Origin: an uncultured Alistipes sp. | GTDB lineage: Bacteria > Bacteroidota > Bacteroidia > Bacteroidales > Rikenellaceae | DNA length: 64,000 nt | Assembly: GCA_944322005.1 (NCBI GenBank) | Contig: CALUNL010000006.1 | Coordinates: 1-64,000 of the forward strand | Direction of reading: 5' to 3' | Part shown: piece by piece, positions 17,065-26,351 of the stretch | Position numbering within the stretch: the stretch's first letter is position 1 | Layout of the letters: each line of letters begins with the position of its first letter | The notes under the pieces: generated by a model | Database searches by the model: none | The model's input: the letters and a program-made list of their open reading frames with translations, nothing else | What the model was told of the DNA's origin: nothing | Position numbers and translations under genes: made by a program

Positions 17065-17595
17065 ATGAAGGACAAAGGCTCGTACATACTCTTTTTCGCC
17101 GTCTGCCTGCTGCTGCAGATACTGCTGCTGAACCGCATCTCGCTGACCACGCTGCTGGCGCCTACGGTCTATGTGGCCTGCATCATCATCATGCCGCTCG
17201 ACTCGTCGCAGTTCAGGATGCTCATTACGGGGCTCCTTGTCGGCATGCTCATGGATGTCACGATGGGCACGAGCGGGCTGAATGTGCTGGCAACGCTGCC
17301 GATAGCCTTCTTCCGCCGCCCTATACTCCACTTCATGGCCGGATTCTCCGACATCGCGAAGGAGGAGGGCGCACCGACTGCCGGCAGGCTCGGGCGATAC
17401 CGGTTCCACCGCTATGTCATCTCGATGGTGGCTCTGCATTCGCTCCTCTTCTTCGGCTTCGAGAGCCTTACGTTCGACAATTTCGTGTTCCTGCTCCTGC
17501 GCCTGCTCTGCAGTACCGCAGCCACGCTCCTGCTCGTATACCTGCTGATTCTGCTGTTCACTCCGAAACTGTCTCGAAATGAAGGGTCACGATGA
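17065..17595 (+). CDS. mreD: Rod-shape-determining protein MreD
   Basis: A 176-residue polytopic membrane protein with about five hydrophobic segments (for example YILFFAVCLLLQILLLNRI and LLYLLILLF near the C-terminus). Identity rests on size, topology and position between mreC and mrdA. Its last 17 nt overlap the start of the PBP2 gene, so the two are probably translationally coupled. Confidence 0.9.
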   Translation: MKDKGSYILFFAVCLLLQILLLNRISLTTLLAPTVYVACIIIMPLDSSQFRMLITGLLVGMLMDVTMGTSGLNVLATLPIAFFRRPILHFMAGFSDIAKEEGAPTAGRLGRYRFHRYVISMVALHSLLFFGFESLTFDNFVFLLLRLLCSTAATLLLVYLLILLFTPKLSRNEGSR

Positions 17596-19399
17596 GCTTC
17601 GCTCCCCGAGGGCGGTTATCCTGCGCGCGGTGGTACTCGCCGTGTTCGGCGTGATAGTGCTGCGGCTGGCCTACATCCAGCTTGTCGACGACCGATACGG
17701 ATCCATGGCACGGGACAACTTCCTGCGCTACGAGGTGCAGTATCCGCCGAGGGGCGAGGTCTTCGACCGCAACGGCGAATATCTGGTGCAGAGCCGCGAG
17801 TGCTACGACCTGATGGTGATATACCGCGACCTGCCGAAGGAGGGTTTCGACACGCTGCGGCTGTGCGATGTGACCGGCATATCGGAGCGCAAGCTCGAAA
17901 GGGCCCTGGCCGATGCCCGCATGCGTCCGAGGGTCGGTTCGCCGGTGTTCAAGTTCCTCTCGTCGGAGGAGAAACTGCGTCTCGACGAGATGAACGTATC
18001 GGGATTCTACACCGTTCCGCGCACCGTGCGCCGCTACCCGCGCAATATCGGAGGCAACCTTCTGGGCAGCGTGGGCGAGGTCTCGAGGGAGATGCTGCGC
18101 AACTATCCGGAATACAGCGTAGGCGACTATATAGGCACCGAGGGCCTCGAGGCGGCATATGACGATGAGCTGCGTGGCGAGAATGGGTATGTGCTGCGTG
18201 ACATCTATTCGCGCGACGGTTCGCGCGATACGGTACTGAAACGCTCCGTGCCGGGCAAATCCGTAGTCTGTACGATAGATGCCCGTCTGCAGCAGTTTGC
18301 CGAGGAGCTGATGCGGGACAAGGTCGGCGCCGTGGTGGCGATAGAGCCGTCGACGGGCGAGATTCTGGTCATGGCCTCCTCGCCGACGTTCGATCCCGAG
18401 GAGCTTGTGGGCCGCAACCGCGGAAACAACTACATGCGCGAGCTCAACAACAGCCGCCACCCGCTCTTCAACCGCGCCGTAAAGTCGAGCTACCCGCCCG
18501 GTTCCACCTTCAAGCTGGTGAATGCGCTGATAGGACTCCAGGAGGGCGTGCTCACCACGCGCAACGTCTACCCGTGCAACGAGGGCTACGACTATGGCCG
18601 CATACATGTGGGCTGCCACAAGCATGCCTCGCCGCTGGGCTTCTACTATGCCATATCCACCTCCTGCAACGCCTATTTCTGCTATGTCTTCCGCAACATA
18701 CTCGAGAACGACGAATACGGCTCCGTCAAGGATGCCTACGACGTGTGGAGGGACTACGTCATGAGCTTCGGCTTCGGGCGCAAGCTCGGGAGCGACTTCC
18801 TCGGCGAGAGGAGCGGATATGTACCTACCCGTGAGTTCTACGACAAGCGCTACCGCCGTTCGTGGAACTCGCTGACGGTGCTCTCGCTCGCGATCGGACA
18901 GGGCGAGCTGGGCTGCACCCCGCTGCAGATGGCCAACCTCGCTGCCATAGTCGCGAACCGCGGCTACTACTATATCCCGCACATCGTCCGCAGCGTCGAG
19001 GGATGCGACTCCCTGGACGGAAGGTTCCGCGAGCGGCACTACACGATGGTGGACACGAAGTATTTCGAGCCGGTGGTCGAGGGAATGTGGCGCAGCGTGA
19101 ACGTCGACGGAACGAGCCGCCTGGCATATCTCAAGGATTTCGACGTGTGCGGCAAGACGGGTACCGCGCAGAACCCGCGCGGCGAGGACCACTCGACCTT
19201 CGTCTCGTTCGCCCCGCGCGAGAACCCGCGCATAGCCATCGCCGTATATGTCGAGCACGGAGGGTTCGGCTCGGAGATAGCCACCCCGATAGCATCGCTC
19301 ATCGAGGAGATGTACCTTACGGGCAGGATCGAACGGCAGTGGCTGCTCGACTATGTGAAGAACAAACGCATAAACTACCCGATGTATGACAGGAAGTAA
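17579..19399 (+). CDS. mrdA: Penicillin-binding protein 2 (peptidoglycan transpeptidase)
   Basis: A 606-residue class B PBP, the elongation-specific transpeptidase. Order of parts: one N-terminal transmembrane segment, the PBP dimerisation domain (YPPRGEVFDRNGEYL onward), and the transpeptidase domain with catalytic Ser309 in PPGSTFKL, the SCN motif in STSCNAYF and KTG in CGKTGTAQNP. It overlaps mreD by 17 nt and rodA by 14 nt. It forms a polymerase-transpeptidase pair with RodA. Confidence 0.96.
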   Translation: MKGHDELRSPRAVILRAVVLAVFGVIVLRLAYIQLVDDRYGSMARDNFLRYEVQYPPRGEVFDRNGEYLVQSRECYDLMVIYRDLPKEGFDTLRLCDVTGISERKLERALADARMRPRVGSPVFKFLSSEEKLRLDEMNVSGFYTVPRTVRRYPRNIGGNLLGSVGEVSREMLRNYPEYSVGDYIGTEGLEAAYDDELRGENGYVLRDIYSRDGSRDTVLKRSVPGKSVVCTIDARLQQFAEELMRDKVGAVVAIEPSTGEILVMASSPTFDPEELVGRNRGNNYMRELNNSRHPLFNRAVKSSYPPGSTFKLVNALIGLQEGVLTTRNVYPCNEGYDYGRIHVGCHKHASPLGFYYAISTSCNAYFCYVFRNILENDEYGSVKDAYDVWRDYVMSFGFGRKLGSDFLGERSGYVPTREFYDKRYRRSWNSLTVLSLAIGQGELGCTPLQMANLAAIVANRGYYYIPHIVRSVEGCDSLDGRFRERHYTMVDTKYFEPVVEGMWRSVNVDGTSRLAYLKDFDVCGKTGTAQNPRGEDHSTFVSFAPRENPRIAIAVYVEHGGFGSEIATPIASLIEEMYLTGRIERQWLLDYVKNKRINYPMYDRK

Positions 19400-20828
19400 C
19401 CGTACCGTATCCGTGTTTGCGGGTGTAGACCGCGTGGCCGTACTGCTGTATGTGCTCCTGTCGCTGGTGGGAATGGCGGCCGTCGTGTCGGCATCGTGGG
19501 ACGAGACGAGCGAGAATGTCTTCTCGTTCTCGCACATCTATGTCAAGCAGGCCGTGTGGATGTTCGCGGCATGGGTGGTGGGCCTCGTGGTGCTGCTGCT
19601 CGACCGGAGCATATGGCACAAGTTCGCATACTACGCCTACGGGCTCGGCATAATCGTGCTGCTGGCGACGCTTCTCGTCGGCGACAAGGTGAACGGCGCC
19701 AAGGCCTGGCTCCACTTCGGTGGGTTCCGCGTGCAGCCGATGGAGTTCGCCAAGATAGCCATTGCTCTGGCCGTGGCGAGGTTCATGAGCGAATACTCGT
19801 TCTCGATATCCAGGGCCGGGGACCTGTTCCGGCTTGCGGCGATAATACTTGTCCCGTTCGGCATCGTGATACTGCAGAACGACACCGGTTCCGGCATCGT
19901 GCTCGGCTCGTTCCTCTTCGTGCTCTTCCGCGAGGGGCTGAACAAGTGGATATGCATCCCGATAATCTTCATCGCCACGCTGTTCATCGTCTCGTTCCTC
20001 ATATCTCCGACGACGCTGCTGCTGGCGCTGATAACGGTATTCACGCTCTCTGAGGGGATGATGAACCGCCGCTGGAGGGACTGCATACGCTATGCCGCGG
20101 CGCTGCTGCTCTCGAGCATCGTCCTGTATCTCGTTCTGGACGCACTCCTGCCGGGCGGCTTCGACTACTACAAGAGCCTTCTGATTGCGACGCTGCTCTC
20201 GCTGTTTGTGGTCCTGTGGTACGCCTACCGCAACAACCTGCGCAACATATATGTCTCGGTGGCCATATTCTTCCTGTCGATGATGTTCCTGCCCACCTCC
20301 GACTTCATCTTCTCGTCGGTGCTCCAGCCGCACCAGCAGAAACGCATCCTGAACTTCCTCGGACTGCTCGACGACAACTACAACGTCAATCAGTCGAAGA
20401 TCGCGATCGGCTCCGGCGGATTTTTCGGCAAAGGCTATCTGGAGGGGACGCAGATACGCTACAACTTCGTTCCGGAGAAACACACCGACTTCATCTTCTG
20501 CACCGTCGGCGAGGAGACGGGTTTCGTCGGCTCCATCGTAGTGCTGTCGCTGCTCTGCATGCTCATCCTGCGGCTTATGCGCATGGGCGACCGCCAGCAG
20601 GAGACCTTCGGACGCGTCTACTGCTACTGCGTGGCTGCCATAATCCTGTTCCACACCTTTGTCAATGTCGGCATGACAATCGGAATAGTGCCCGTCATGG
20701 GCATACCGTTGCCGTTTGTAAGCTATGGCGGCTCCTCGTTCATGGCCTTCACCATCATGGTCTTCATTGCCTTCTCGCTCGACGCATCCACCCGCAAGGG
20801 CCTGCCTACATATGGCGGTAGAGCCTGA
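19386..20828 (+). CDS. rodA: RodA, SEDS-family peptidoglycan glycosyltransferase
   Basis: A 480-residue multi-spanning membrane protein, longer than the about 370 residues of E. coli RodA because of an expanded central part with extra hydrophobic segments. SEDS features: GAKAWLHFGGFRVQPMEFAK, a conserved acidic site in VPEKHTDFIFCTVGEE, and the C-terminal GIPLPFVSYGGSSF. It polymerises lipid II during elongation together with PBP2. It is the last gene of the operon; no clear terminator follows before the B12 riboswitch promoter. Confidence 0.95.
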   Translation: MTGSNRTVSVFAGVDRVAVLLYVLLSLVGMAAVVSASWDETSENVFSFSHIYVKQAVWMFAAWVVGLVVLLLDRSIWHKFAYYAYGLGIIVLLATLLVGDKVNGAKAWLHFGGFRVQPMEFAKIAIALAVARFMSEYSFSISRAGDLFRLAAIILVPFGIVILQNDTGSGIVLGSFLFVLFREGLNKWICIPIIFIATLFIVSFLISPTTLLLALITVFTLSEGMMNRRWRDCIRYAAALLLSSIVLYLVLDALLPGGFDYYKSLLIATLLSLFVVLWYAYRNNLRNIYVSVAIFFLSMMFLPTSDFIFSSVLQPHQQKRILNFLGLLDDNYNVNQSKIAIGSGGFFGKGYLEGTQIRYNFVPEKHTDFIFCTVGEETGFVGSIVVLSLLCMLILRLMRMGDRQQETFGRVYCYCVAAIILFHTFVNVGMTIGIVPVMGIPLPFVSYGGSSFMAFTIMVFIAFSLDASTRKGLPTYGGRA

Positions 20829-20906
20829 TTGCTGATGTATATATCGTTGCAAATCAGCTGTATCACTCCGTGCTCGGTTCGAGATGTGAAAAAAAATCCG
20901 TGTTTG

Positions 20907-20938
20907 TTGTACGGATATGCAATTTTGTTATACCTTTG
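20907..20938 (+). promoter_or_regulatory. Promoter of cobalamin-uptake operon
   Basis: TTG at 20907-20909 and TACCTTTG at 20931-20938, spacer 21 nt, directly before the riboswitch. The RNA should start near 20945. Confidence 0.65.
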
Positions 20939-20941
20939 TGA

Positions 20942-21130
20942 CGCAAAGGTTCGCCGCACGCATCCACGCACGCGGCGATGAAAAGGGAATCGGGTGAGAA
21001 TCCCGAACAGTCCTCGCTGCTGTGAGTCCCGCAATCCTCCGAAAGAGGATTTCTCCGACAATCTCTGCCACTGGTGCGGACGCCACCGGGAAGGCGCCGG
21101 AGAAGGACGAGTCAGAAGACCTGCCTTGCG
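20942..21130 (+). promoter_or_regulatory. Cobalamin (AdoCbl-type) riboswitch
   Basis: The conserved B12 aptamer elements occur in order: an outer stem (gcaaagg near 20943 with ccttgc near 21125), the core AAAAGGGAAT and GGTGAGAATCCCGAACAGTCC-like region, GCTGCTGTGAG, GCCACTGG, CGGGAAGGCG and the B12 box AGTCAGAAGACCTGCCT. It precedes a gene set for cobalamin capture, so it should shut off uptake when B12 is plentiful. No clean terminator is seen between it and the first gene (172 nt), which may mean translational control. Confidence 0.92.
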
Positions 21131-21303
21131 ATTTCAGGATTTATGCCTGCGGCGGACGGGATGAATCAACGGCGACTTTTTCACGGGCCATTGGTTTTTT
21201 ACGCAAACGCATGTCGGATGGCGGCAATGTCCGCACATATGGCATCCGTGCGCACGGGCAATCCGACCGGAACAGAGATTGTAACCATAAAAAACAATGT
21301 AAC

Positions 21304-22059
21304 ATGAAAAAGATTTTCCTTTTTGCAATGGCTGCGGCCCTGATCGCTGTGGGATGCAGCAAGAACGATGATGGCGGAACAGGTTCACAGACTCTCGTAC
21401 TTGATTTCGAGGGTGACGCATGGACGGCACTTGTAGACAACCCGCAGTACAACGGTCCGCTGCTCTACGGCGACGGATATTCTTGGCACGACCCGGAGAC
21501 CGATCTCTACAGCGAATTGACCAACTCGGGGGGCGACAACAAGTTCTGGGGCGGCGGCGTAGCCATCTCCAACTACTATTCCACGGACATAGAGACATAC
21601 GGCACCTCCGATTACCAGCTTACGGTATACGGAAACGGAGCCCACTCTGGATCCTGCTGCGCCGTATGCAACGGATACAAGAGCTCATACGGCGATTCGC
21701 GCTCGTTCATCGCATTCAAGAACTCGACAGGCGTGATCGATCACCTTTATATATGTTCCACCACCTATCTGCTCAATTCGGCGGCCGGCAACGGCTATGC
21801 ACCTGCCGTAACGGGCGACGACTACGTGAAGGTGGTTGCGACGGGCTATGATGCATCCGACAACGAGACGGGAAGCACGGAGTTCTATCTCTGTCAGGGC
21901 GATGCCCGAGTTACGGAGTGGACGAAGTGGTCGCTGGCCTCGCTCGGCGAGGTGAAGACCGTGCGCTTCGACGTACAGGGACCGGCAGACCCGGATTCGT
22001 TCGTCCTGCCGGCCTATTTCGCCATAGACGACATTGCCGTCACCAAGAGCGCTGAATAA
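21304..22059 (+). CDS. DUF4465 family surface lipoprotein in B12 uptake operon
   Basis: A 251-residue lipoprotein (lipobox VGCS, Cys about 17). The mature part resembles DUF4465: LVLDFEGDAWTALVDN near the start, GDGYSWHDPETDLYSEL, GGGVAISNYYS, then DHLYICSTTYLLNSAA and a C-terminal ALPAYFAIDDIAVT-like end. The start was set at the ATG giving a regular signal peptide; the open frame runs upstream through the riboswitch. Its place directly after a cobalamin riboswitch and ahead of btuG/btuB suggests a role in cobamide capture at the cell surface. It might be a counterpart of accessory B12-binding lipoproteins known from Bacteroides, but this cannot be decided here. Confidence 0.8.
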   Translation: MKKIFLFAMAAALIAVGCSKNDDGGTGSQTLVLDFEGDAWTALVDNPQYNGPLLYGDGYSWHDPETDLYSELTNSGGDNKFWGGGVAISNYYSTDIETYGTSDYQLTVYGNGAHSGSCCAVCNGYKSSYGDSRSFIAFKNSTGVIDHLYICSTTYLLNSAAGNGYAPAVTGDDYVKVVATGYDASDNETGSTEFYLCQGDARVTEWTKWSLASLGEVKTVRFDVQGPADPDSFVLPAYFAIDDIAVTKSAE

Positions 22060-22083
22060 CATAATTATAGATTGGTTTGGGGG

Positions 22084-22138
22084 CAGAGGTTGAAACCTCT
22101 GTACGTGGGGAGCGGCACTGCGGTGCCGTTCCCGACGT
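22084..22138 (+). terminator. Two tandem hairpins between cistrons of the B12 operon
   Basis: The first hairpin is 8 bp (cagaggtt ga aacctctg, 22084-22101). The second has an 11-bp stem (gggagcggcac / gtgccgttccc, one G-U) with loop tgcg, extended by acgt/acgt (22103-22138), and is followed by gttttt. The pair could act as a partial terminator or RNA stabiliser that sets the ratio of the first lipoprotein to the rest. Confidence 0.5.
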
Positions 22139-22158
22139 GTTTTTCGACAATGGCATCC

Positions 22159-23118
22159 ATGAAGAGAGTATTTACGGCATTTGCGGCGGCACTTGTGGCC
22201 GCCGGCTGCAACTCCGGCGAGATAATCGTCTCCGGAGGTGGCGGCGGAGCGGAGACGAGCGCGGAGTTCGAATCGGTGATAGAGTTCCGCCCTGCGCCGG
22301 GGCAGTTCATCAACGACCCGTACGGTTCGGGATATACCGGGCAGGAGACCACCGAGGCTGCGGCGCTGGCGTATGCCGAACGGCGGCTGCGCAGCGGCAT
22401 GTACGTCTCGCTCGGCGGATTCGGCGGCTATATCGTCGTCGGATTCGACCACAGGGTGGCCAACGGGGCCGGAGGCGATCTGCTCATAGGCTCCAACCAG
22501 ACCATGACCTCCAATGAGCCGGGCATCGTCTGGGTCATGCGCGACGACAACGGCAACGGACTCCCCGATGACGTATGGTACGAGCTTGCCGGAAGCGACA
22601 GCGGCTCCGACTTCGCGGAGCACGGCACCCTGCGCAACTACTCCGTGACCTATCACCGGCCGACATCCGCCGGAGGGGCAGTGACGTGGACCGACAATGC
22701 CGGCGGCAGCGGCACGCTCGAACGGAACAAGTACCACCAGCAGGAGAGCTACTTCCCGGCATGGATTGCCGACGAGTCGTACACGCTTGTCGGGACGAGG
22801 CTCGAGGCCCGCAACTACGACGACGGCAAGGATGGCGAGGAGTACTGGATAAATCCGCCGTACGACTGGGGCTATGTCGACAACATGGGCAGCGACATGC
22901 TGCCGGAGGATACCTCCCTGCCGCTACCGTCGGGAGTGCGCTTCGTTGCGTTCGATATCTCGAATGCGATCGATGCGGACGGGACGCGTGTCAATATGGA
23001 CGGCATCGACTTCGTGAAGGTGCAGTCGGCCGTCAATGCCGTGAGCGGCTCCATCGGGGAGAACTCCACCGAGGTGATGGCCGTGTACGATTACCACAAA
23101 CTCGTCGGAACTTATTGA
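22159..23118 (+). CDS. Surface lipoprotein of B12 locus (PGQFIN family)
   Basis: A 319-residue lipoprotein with start MKRVFTAFAAAL and lipobox AAGC (Cys about 16); an in-frame ATG nine bases upstream is an alternative. The mature part has FRPAPGQFINDPYGSG, MYVSLGGFGGYIVVGFDH, EPGIVWVMRDDNGNGLPDD and a C-terminal segment with ARNYDDGKDGEEYWI. Similar proteins in Bacteroides are annotated as cell-surface or PKD-associated proteins and are found near btuB/btuG. The DDNGNGLPDD run looks like a calcium-binding loop. The molecular role is not known; it is likely exposed on the outer membrane and helps cobamide uptake. Confidence 0.75.
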   Translation: MKRVFTAFAAALVAAGCNSGEIIVSGGGGGAETSAEFESVIEFRPAPGQFINDPYGSGYTGQETTEAAALAYAERRLRSGMYVSLGGFGGYIVVGFDHRVANGAGGDLLIGSNQTMTSNEPGIVWVMRDDNGNGLPDDVWYELAGSDSGSDFAEHGTLRNYSVTYHRPTSAGGAVTWTDNAGGSGTLERNKYHQQESYFPAWIADESYTLVGTRLEARNYDDGKDGEEYWINPPYDWGYVDNMGSDMLPEDTSLPLPSGVRFVAFDISNAIDADGTRVNMDGIDFVKVQSAVNAVSGSIGENSTEVMAVYDYHKLVGTY

Positions 23119-23123
23119 TAGCC

Positions 23124-24179
23124 ATGCTGTCGGGACGCCGTTTCATACTGCCGTTGTTCGCACTCCTGCTTTCGGGGTGCATCGACTACGGCATGCCGGA
23201 GCTCGAGCCCTTCGACCGTTCCGGTTCCGACGGTGTCTTCATCCTGAACGAGGGCAACTTCATGTACGGCAACGCCTCGCTGTCATACTACGACATCGAC
23301 CGTGACGAGTGCCTGAACGACATATTCTACCGCGCCAACGGCGCCCGTCTGGGCGATGTTGCGCAGTCGATGACCATACGCGGAGAAACGGGGTATGTGG
23401 TGGTGAACAACTCGGGAGTCATATATGCGGTCGACATATCGACCTTTGCCGTGAAGTCCGTCATACGCGGGCTCGTCTCCCCGAGATACATCCACTTCGT
23501 CGATGACGGCCGCGCCTATGTCACCGACCTCTATTCCGGCAAGATCGCAGTCGTCGACATGTCGGACGGAAGCATATCCGGCCATATCGATACCGGCGGC
23601 CATGCCTCCACCGAGCGCATGGCGCAGAGCGGACACCTTGTCTTCGTCTGCTGCTGGTCATACGACGATTCGGTGCTCGCGGTCGATACGGAGAGCGACT
23701 CGGTGGTCGGTGAGATCAGGGTCGGGCGCCAGCCCAACTCCATAGTCTCCGACCGTGACGGTAACATCTGGTGCCTGTGCGACGGCGGCACCTCCGCCGA
23801 TGCCGTCGGCTCGCTGTGGCGCATCGACCCGTCGACCCTCCAGGCGGAGATGGCACATGTATTCGGAGTCGGCGACGCTCCGTCGGAGCTCTGTACGGAT
23901 GCCGGCGGCGACTTCCTCTATTTTCTCAACCGCGCCGTGTGGCGCGTTGCCGTCGGCGATGCCTTCGGACACTTCCCCGCCGAGCCGCTGATACCCGACA
24001 TCGGGACCATGTATTACGGCCTCGGGGTTGACCCCCAAAGCGGTGACATATATGTCGCCGATGCCGTCGACTACGTACAGGAGGGTACGGTCTACCGCTA
24101 TTCAGCCTCGGGCGTGGAGCTTGCGCGGTTCCGTACGGGCATCAACCCGGGCGCGTTCTGTTTCAAACACGTGGAGTAG
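23124..24179 (+). CDS. btuG: BtuG-like cobamide-binding beta-propeller lipoprotein
   Basis: A 351-residue lipoprotein (lipobox LLSGC, Cys about 19). The mature protein is built of repeated YncE-like blades: GVFILNEGNFMYGNASLSYY, SPRYIHFVDDGRAYVTDLYSG, VGRQPNSIVSDRDGNIWC and TMYYGLGVDPQSGDIYVADA. This is the architecture of BtuG of Bacteroides, a surface lipoprotein that captures B12 with very high affinity and hands it to BtuB. It lies 5 nt after the previous gene and its stop directly abuts the btuB start. The assignment is by blade motifs plus context. Confidence 0.85.
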   Translation: MLSGRRFILPLFALLLSGCIDYGMPELEPFDRSGSDGVFILNEGNFMYGNASLSYYDIDRDECLNDIFYRANGARLGDVAQSMTIRGETGYVVVNNSGVIYAVDISTFAVKSVIRGLVSPRYIHFVDDGRAYVTDLYSGKIAVVDMSDGSISGHIDTGGHASTERMAQSGHLVFVCCWSYDDSVLAVDTESDSVVGEIRVGRQPNSIVSDRDGNIWCLCDGGTSADAVGSLWRIDPSTLQAEMAHVFGVGDAPSELCTDAGGDFLYFLNRAVWRVAVGDAFGHFPAEPLIPDIGTMYYGLGVDPQSGDIYVADAVDYVQEGTVYRYSASGVELARFRTGINPGAFCFKHVE

Positions 24180-26279
24180 ATGGTGCGGCGGTTCATACAT
24201 ACGGTTGCGGCTGCGCTGCTCCTGCTCCTTCCGGCAAGGGCATTCGCCGGGCATCTGTCCGAGCCCCTTGACTCGCTCGAAAACGTGAATATCGAGAGAA
24301 TCGAGGTGCGCGGGCGTCGCCTTATGCGCGACATCGGGCTCCAGCATTCGAGACTCGACACCACGGCCCTGCACGACAACATATCGCTCTCGATGGGCGA
24401 CATCCTCATGCAGAACGCCAATACCTTTATAAAGTCGTACGGGCGCGGGACGATGGCCACCGTGTCGATGCGCGGCACGGCACCGTCGCATACGCAGGTG
24501 ACGTGGAACGGCATGCCGCTCAATTCGCCGATGCTCGGAATGGTCGACTTCTCGCTCATCCCGTCATATTTTGTCGACGAAGCCGGGCTCTACCGCGGAG
24601 CAAGCTCCGTCGGGATAGCGTCGGGCGGTCTCGGAGGGGCTGTCACCCTCGAAAACAGGCCGGCGCAGGCGCGCGGACCGGAACTGCGGTTCGTGCAGGG
24701 AGTCGGCTCGTACATGACCTTCGACGAGTTCCTGCGGTTCGGCTACTCGGGCGAGCGCTGGAGCACCTCCACGCGTGTGATGTACTCCCGCTCGCGCAAC
24801 GACTTCCAGTATACGAACTATTCGAAACTGCCGGAGCTGGAGTTCGACGATGCCGGCAATCTCACAGGCCGCCGGTATCCGACCGAACGCAACCGCAACG
24901 GCGACTACAGCGACCTGCACATCCTTCAGGAACTCTATTTCAATACGCGCGCCGGCGACCGCTTCGGCCTCGCGGCGTGGTACGTGCTCTCCTCACGCGG
25001 GGTGCCGAAGCTCTCGACCGACTACCGCGACGACAGCCACACGCGCGCCCAGCAGGACGAGTCGACACTGCGGGCCGTGGCATCGTGGGACAGGATTGTG
25101 TCGAGCGTCGGAATCGGCGCGAAGGCCGGTTACGCATATACCGACATGCTCTACCGCTACATGTACGACCTGACGGGGACGGGCGAGAACATGGTCGACG
25201 GCATACGCTCCCAGAGCTACGCCCATACGGCCTTCGCGCAGGCCGAGGCGGAGTATTCGTGGCACGACAGGCTGATGGCCTCGGCACGCGTGACGGCAAA
25301 CCAGCACTTTGTCGTCAGCCGCGACGAGTCGGTATACGGCAATGCCGGTGAGGAGAGGATAGTGGGCTACCGCCAGGCGCGCTTCGAACTCTCCACGCTC
25401 GCTTCGCTGCGCTATGCCCCGATCGAGAGGGTGGGCCTTGCGGCTTCGGTGCGCTGGGACGTGTACGGAGTGAAGTGCACTCCCGTCGTGCCGGCGTTTT
25501 TCGCCGATTTCGTGCTGTGGCCGCGGCTGAACCTCAAGCTGAAGGCATCCATAACGCGCAATTTCCGCTACCCGACGCTCAATGACCTCTATTTCCAGCC
25601 GGGCGGCAATCCCGACCTGCGTCCGGAGAGGGGCTTCACGTATGACGGCGGCCTGTCGTTCGAGATTACGGCGGCCGGCAAACGTGTGCGCATTACCGGC
25701 GAGGTGTCGGCTTACGACTCCTATATCGATGACTGGATTCTGTGGCGGCCGACCTTCAAGGGGTTCTGGACTCCGCTTAACATACGCCGCGTGCATGCCT
25801 ACGGTGTCGAGTCGTCGCTCGGCCTGTCGGCGGATCTCGGCCGTGGGTGGCAGCTGTCGCTGAACGGAATGTTCTCCATGACGCGCTCGCTGAACCAGGG
25901 AGACGCCGTGACGGAGAACGATGTCTCGTACGGCATGCAGCTCCCGTACATCCCGGTCTTCACCTCGTCGGCCGTCGGCCGCATCGAGTGGCGCGGCTGG
26001 GCCTTCATCTACAAATGGCGCTACTACAGCGAGCGCTATACCACCTCCTCCAACGACCTCACGGTGACGGGCGTCATCGCCCCGTACTTCATGAGCGACA
26101 TCTCGCTCGAAAAGAGATTCTCCTGGCGATGGGGCCGTCTCTCCCTCCGAGCCGACGTGAACAACCTCTTCGGCGAGGAGTATGAGACCGTGCTGTCGCA
26201 CCCGATGCCGGGCCGTAATTTCGGCTTCTCTGTGGGCATATCTCCCGATTTCGGGAGGTGCTGCCGCCGCGGACGCTGA
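24180..26279 (+). CDS. btuB: BtuB-like TonB-dependent cobamide receptor
   Basis: A 699-residue outer-membrane TonB-dependent receptor. A signal peptide (to about residue 22) is followed by a short N-terminal stretch (IERIEVRGRRL), the plug domain (DILMQNANTFIKSYGRGTMATVSMRG, then TQVTWNGMPLNSPM and GASSVGIASGGLGGAV) and a barrel ending ADVNNLFGEEYETVLSHPMPGR. Position after a cobalamin riboswitch and btuG indicates cobamide import. After the last beta strand there is a short basic tail with two Cys instead of the usual terminal aromatic residue. The ABC importer (btuFCD) is not in the window. Confidence 0.88.
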   Translation: MVRRFIHTVAAALLLLLPARAFAGHLSEPLDSLENVNIERIEVRGRRLMRDIGLQHSRLDTTALHDNISLSMGDILMQNANTFIKSYGRGTMATVSMRGTAPSHTQVTWNGMPLNSPMLGMVDFSLIPSYFVDEAGLYRGASSVGIASGGLGGAVTLENRPAQARGPELRFVQGVGSYMTFDEFLRFGYSGERWSTSTRVMYSRSRNDFQYTNYSKLPELEFDDAGNLTGRRYPTERNRNGDYSDLHILQELYFNTRAGDRFGLAAWYVLSSRGVPKLSTDYRDDSHTRAQQDESTLRAVASWDRIVSSVGIGAKAGYAYTDMLYRYMYDLTGTGENMVDGIRSQSYAHTAFAQAEAEYSWHDRLMASARVTANQHFVVSRDESVYGNAGEERIVGYRQARFELSTLASLRYAPIERVGLAASVRWDVYGVKCTPVVPAFFADFVLWPRLNLKLKASITRNFRYPTLNDLYFQPGGNPDLRPERGFTYDGGLSFEITAAGKRVRITGEVSAYDSYIDDWILWRPTFKGFWTPLNIRRVHAYGVESSLGLSADLGRGWQLSLNGMFSMTRSLNQGDAVTENDVSYGMQLPYIPVFTSSAVGRIEWRGWAFIYKWRYYSERYTTSSNDLTVTGVIAPYFMSDISLEKRFSWRWGRLSLRADVNNLFGEEYETVLSHPMPGRNFGFSVGISPDFGRCCRRGR

Positions 26280-26340
26280 TTGATGAAAAAGTGTTGATAA
26301 AAATCATGCGCGGAAATTTCTCCGTTCGATGTACGATAGG

Positions 26341-26348
26341 TATCTTTG
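26341..26348 (+). promoter_or_regulatory. -7 box of the 6S-like RNA
   Basis: TATCTTTG matches TAnnTTTG exactly and lies 60 nt after the btuB stop. Transcription should begin about 26352-26356. Confidence 0.6.
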
Positions 26349-26351
26349 CAC

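Noticed and set aside
17558-20852. Long minus-strand open frames opposite mrdA and rodA
   Set aside because: The plus-strand genes have complete catalytic motifs and operon structure; the antisense frames show no family features.
20829-20906. A tRNA-like segment (ggttcgag) after rodA
   Set aside because: No cloverleaf arms could be formed around it and no CCA or acceptor stem is seen.
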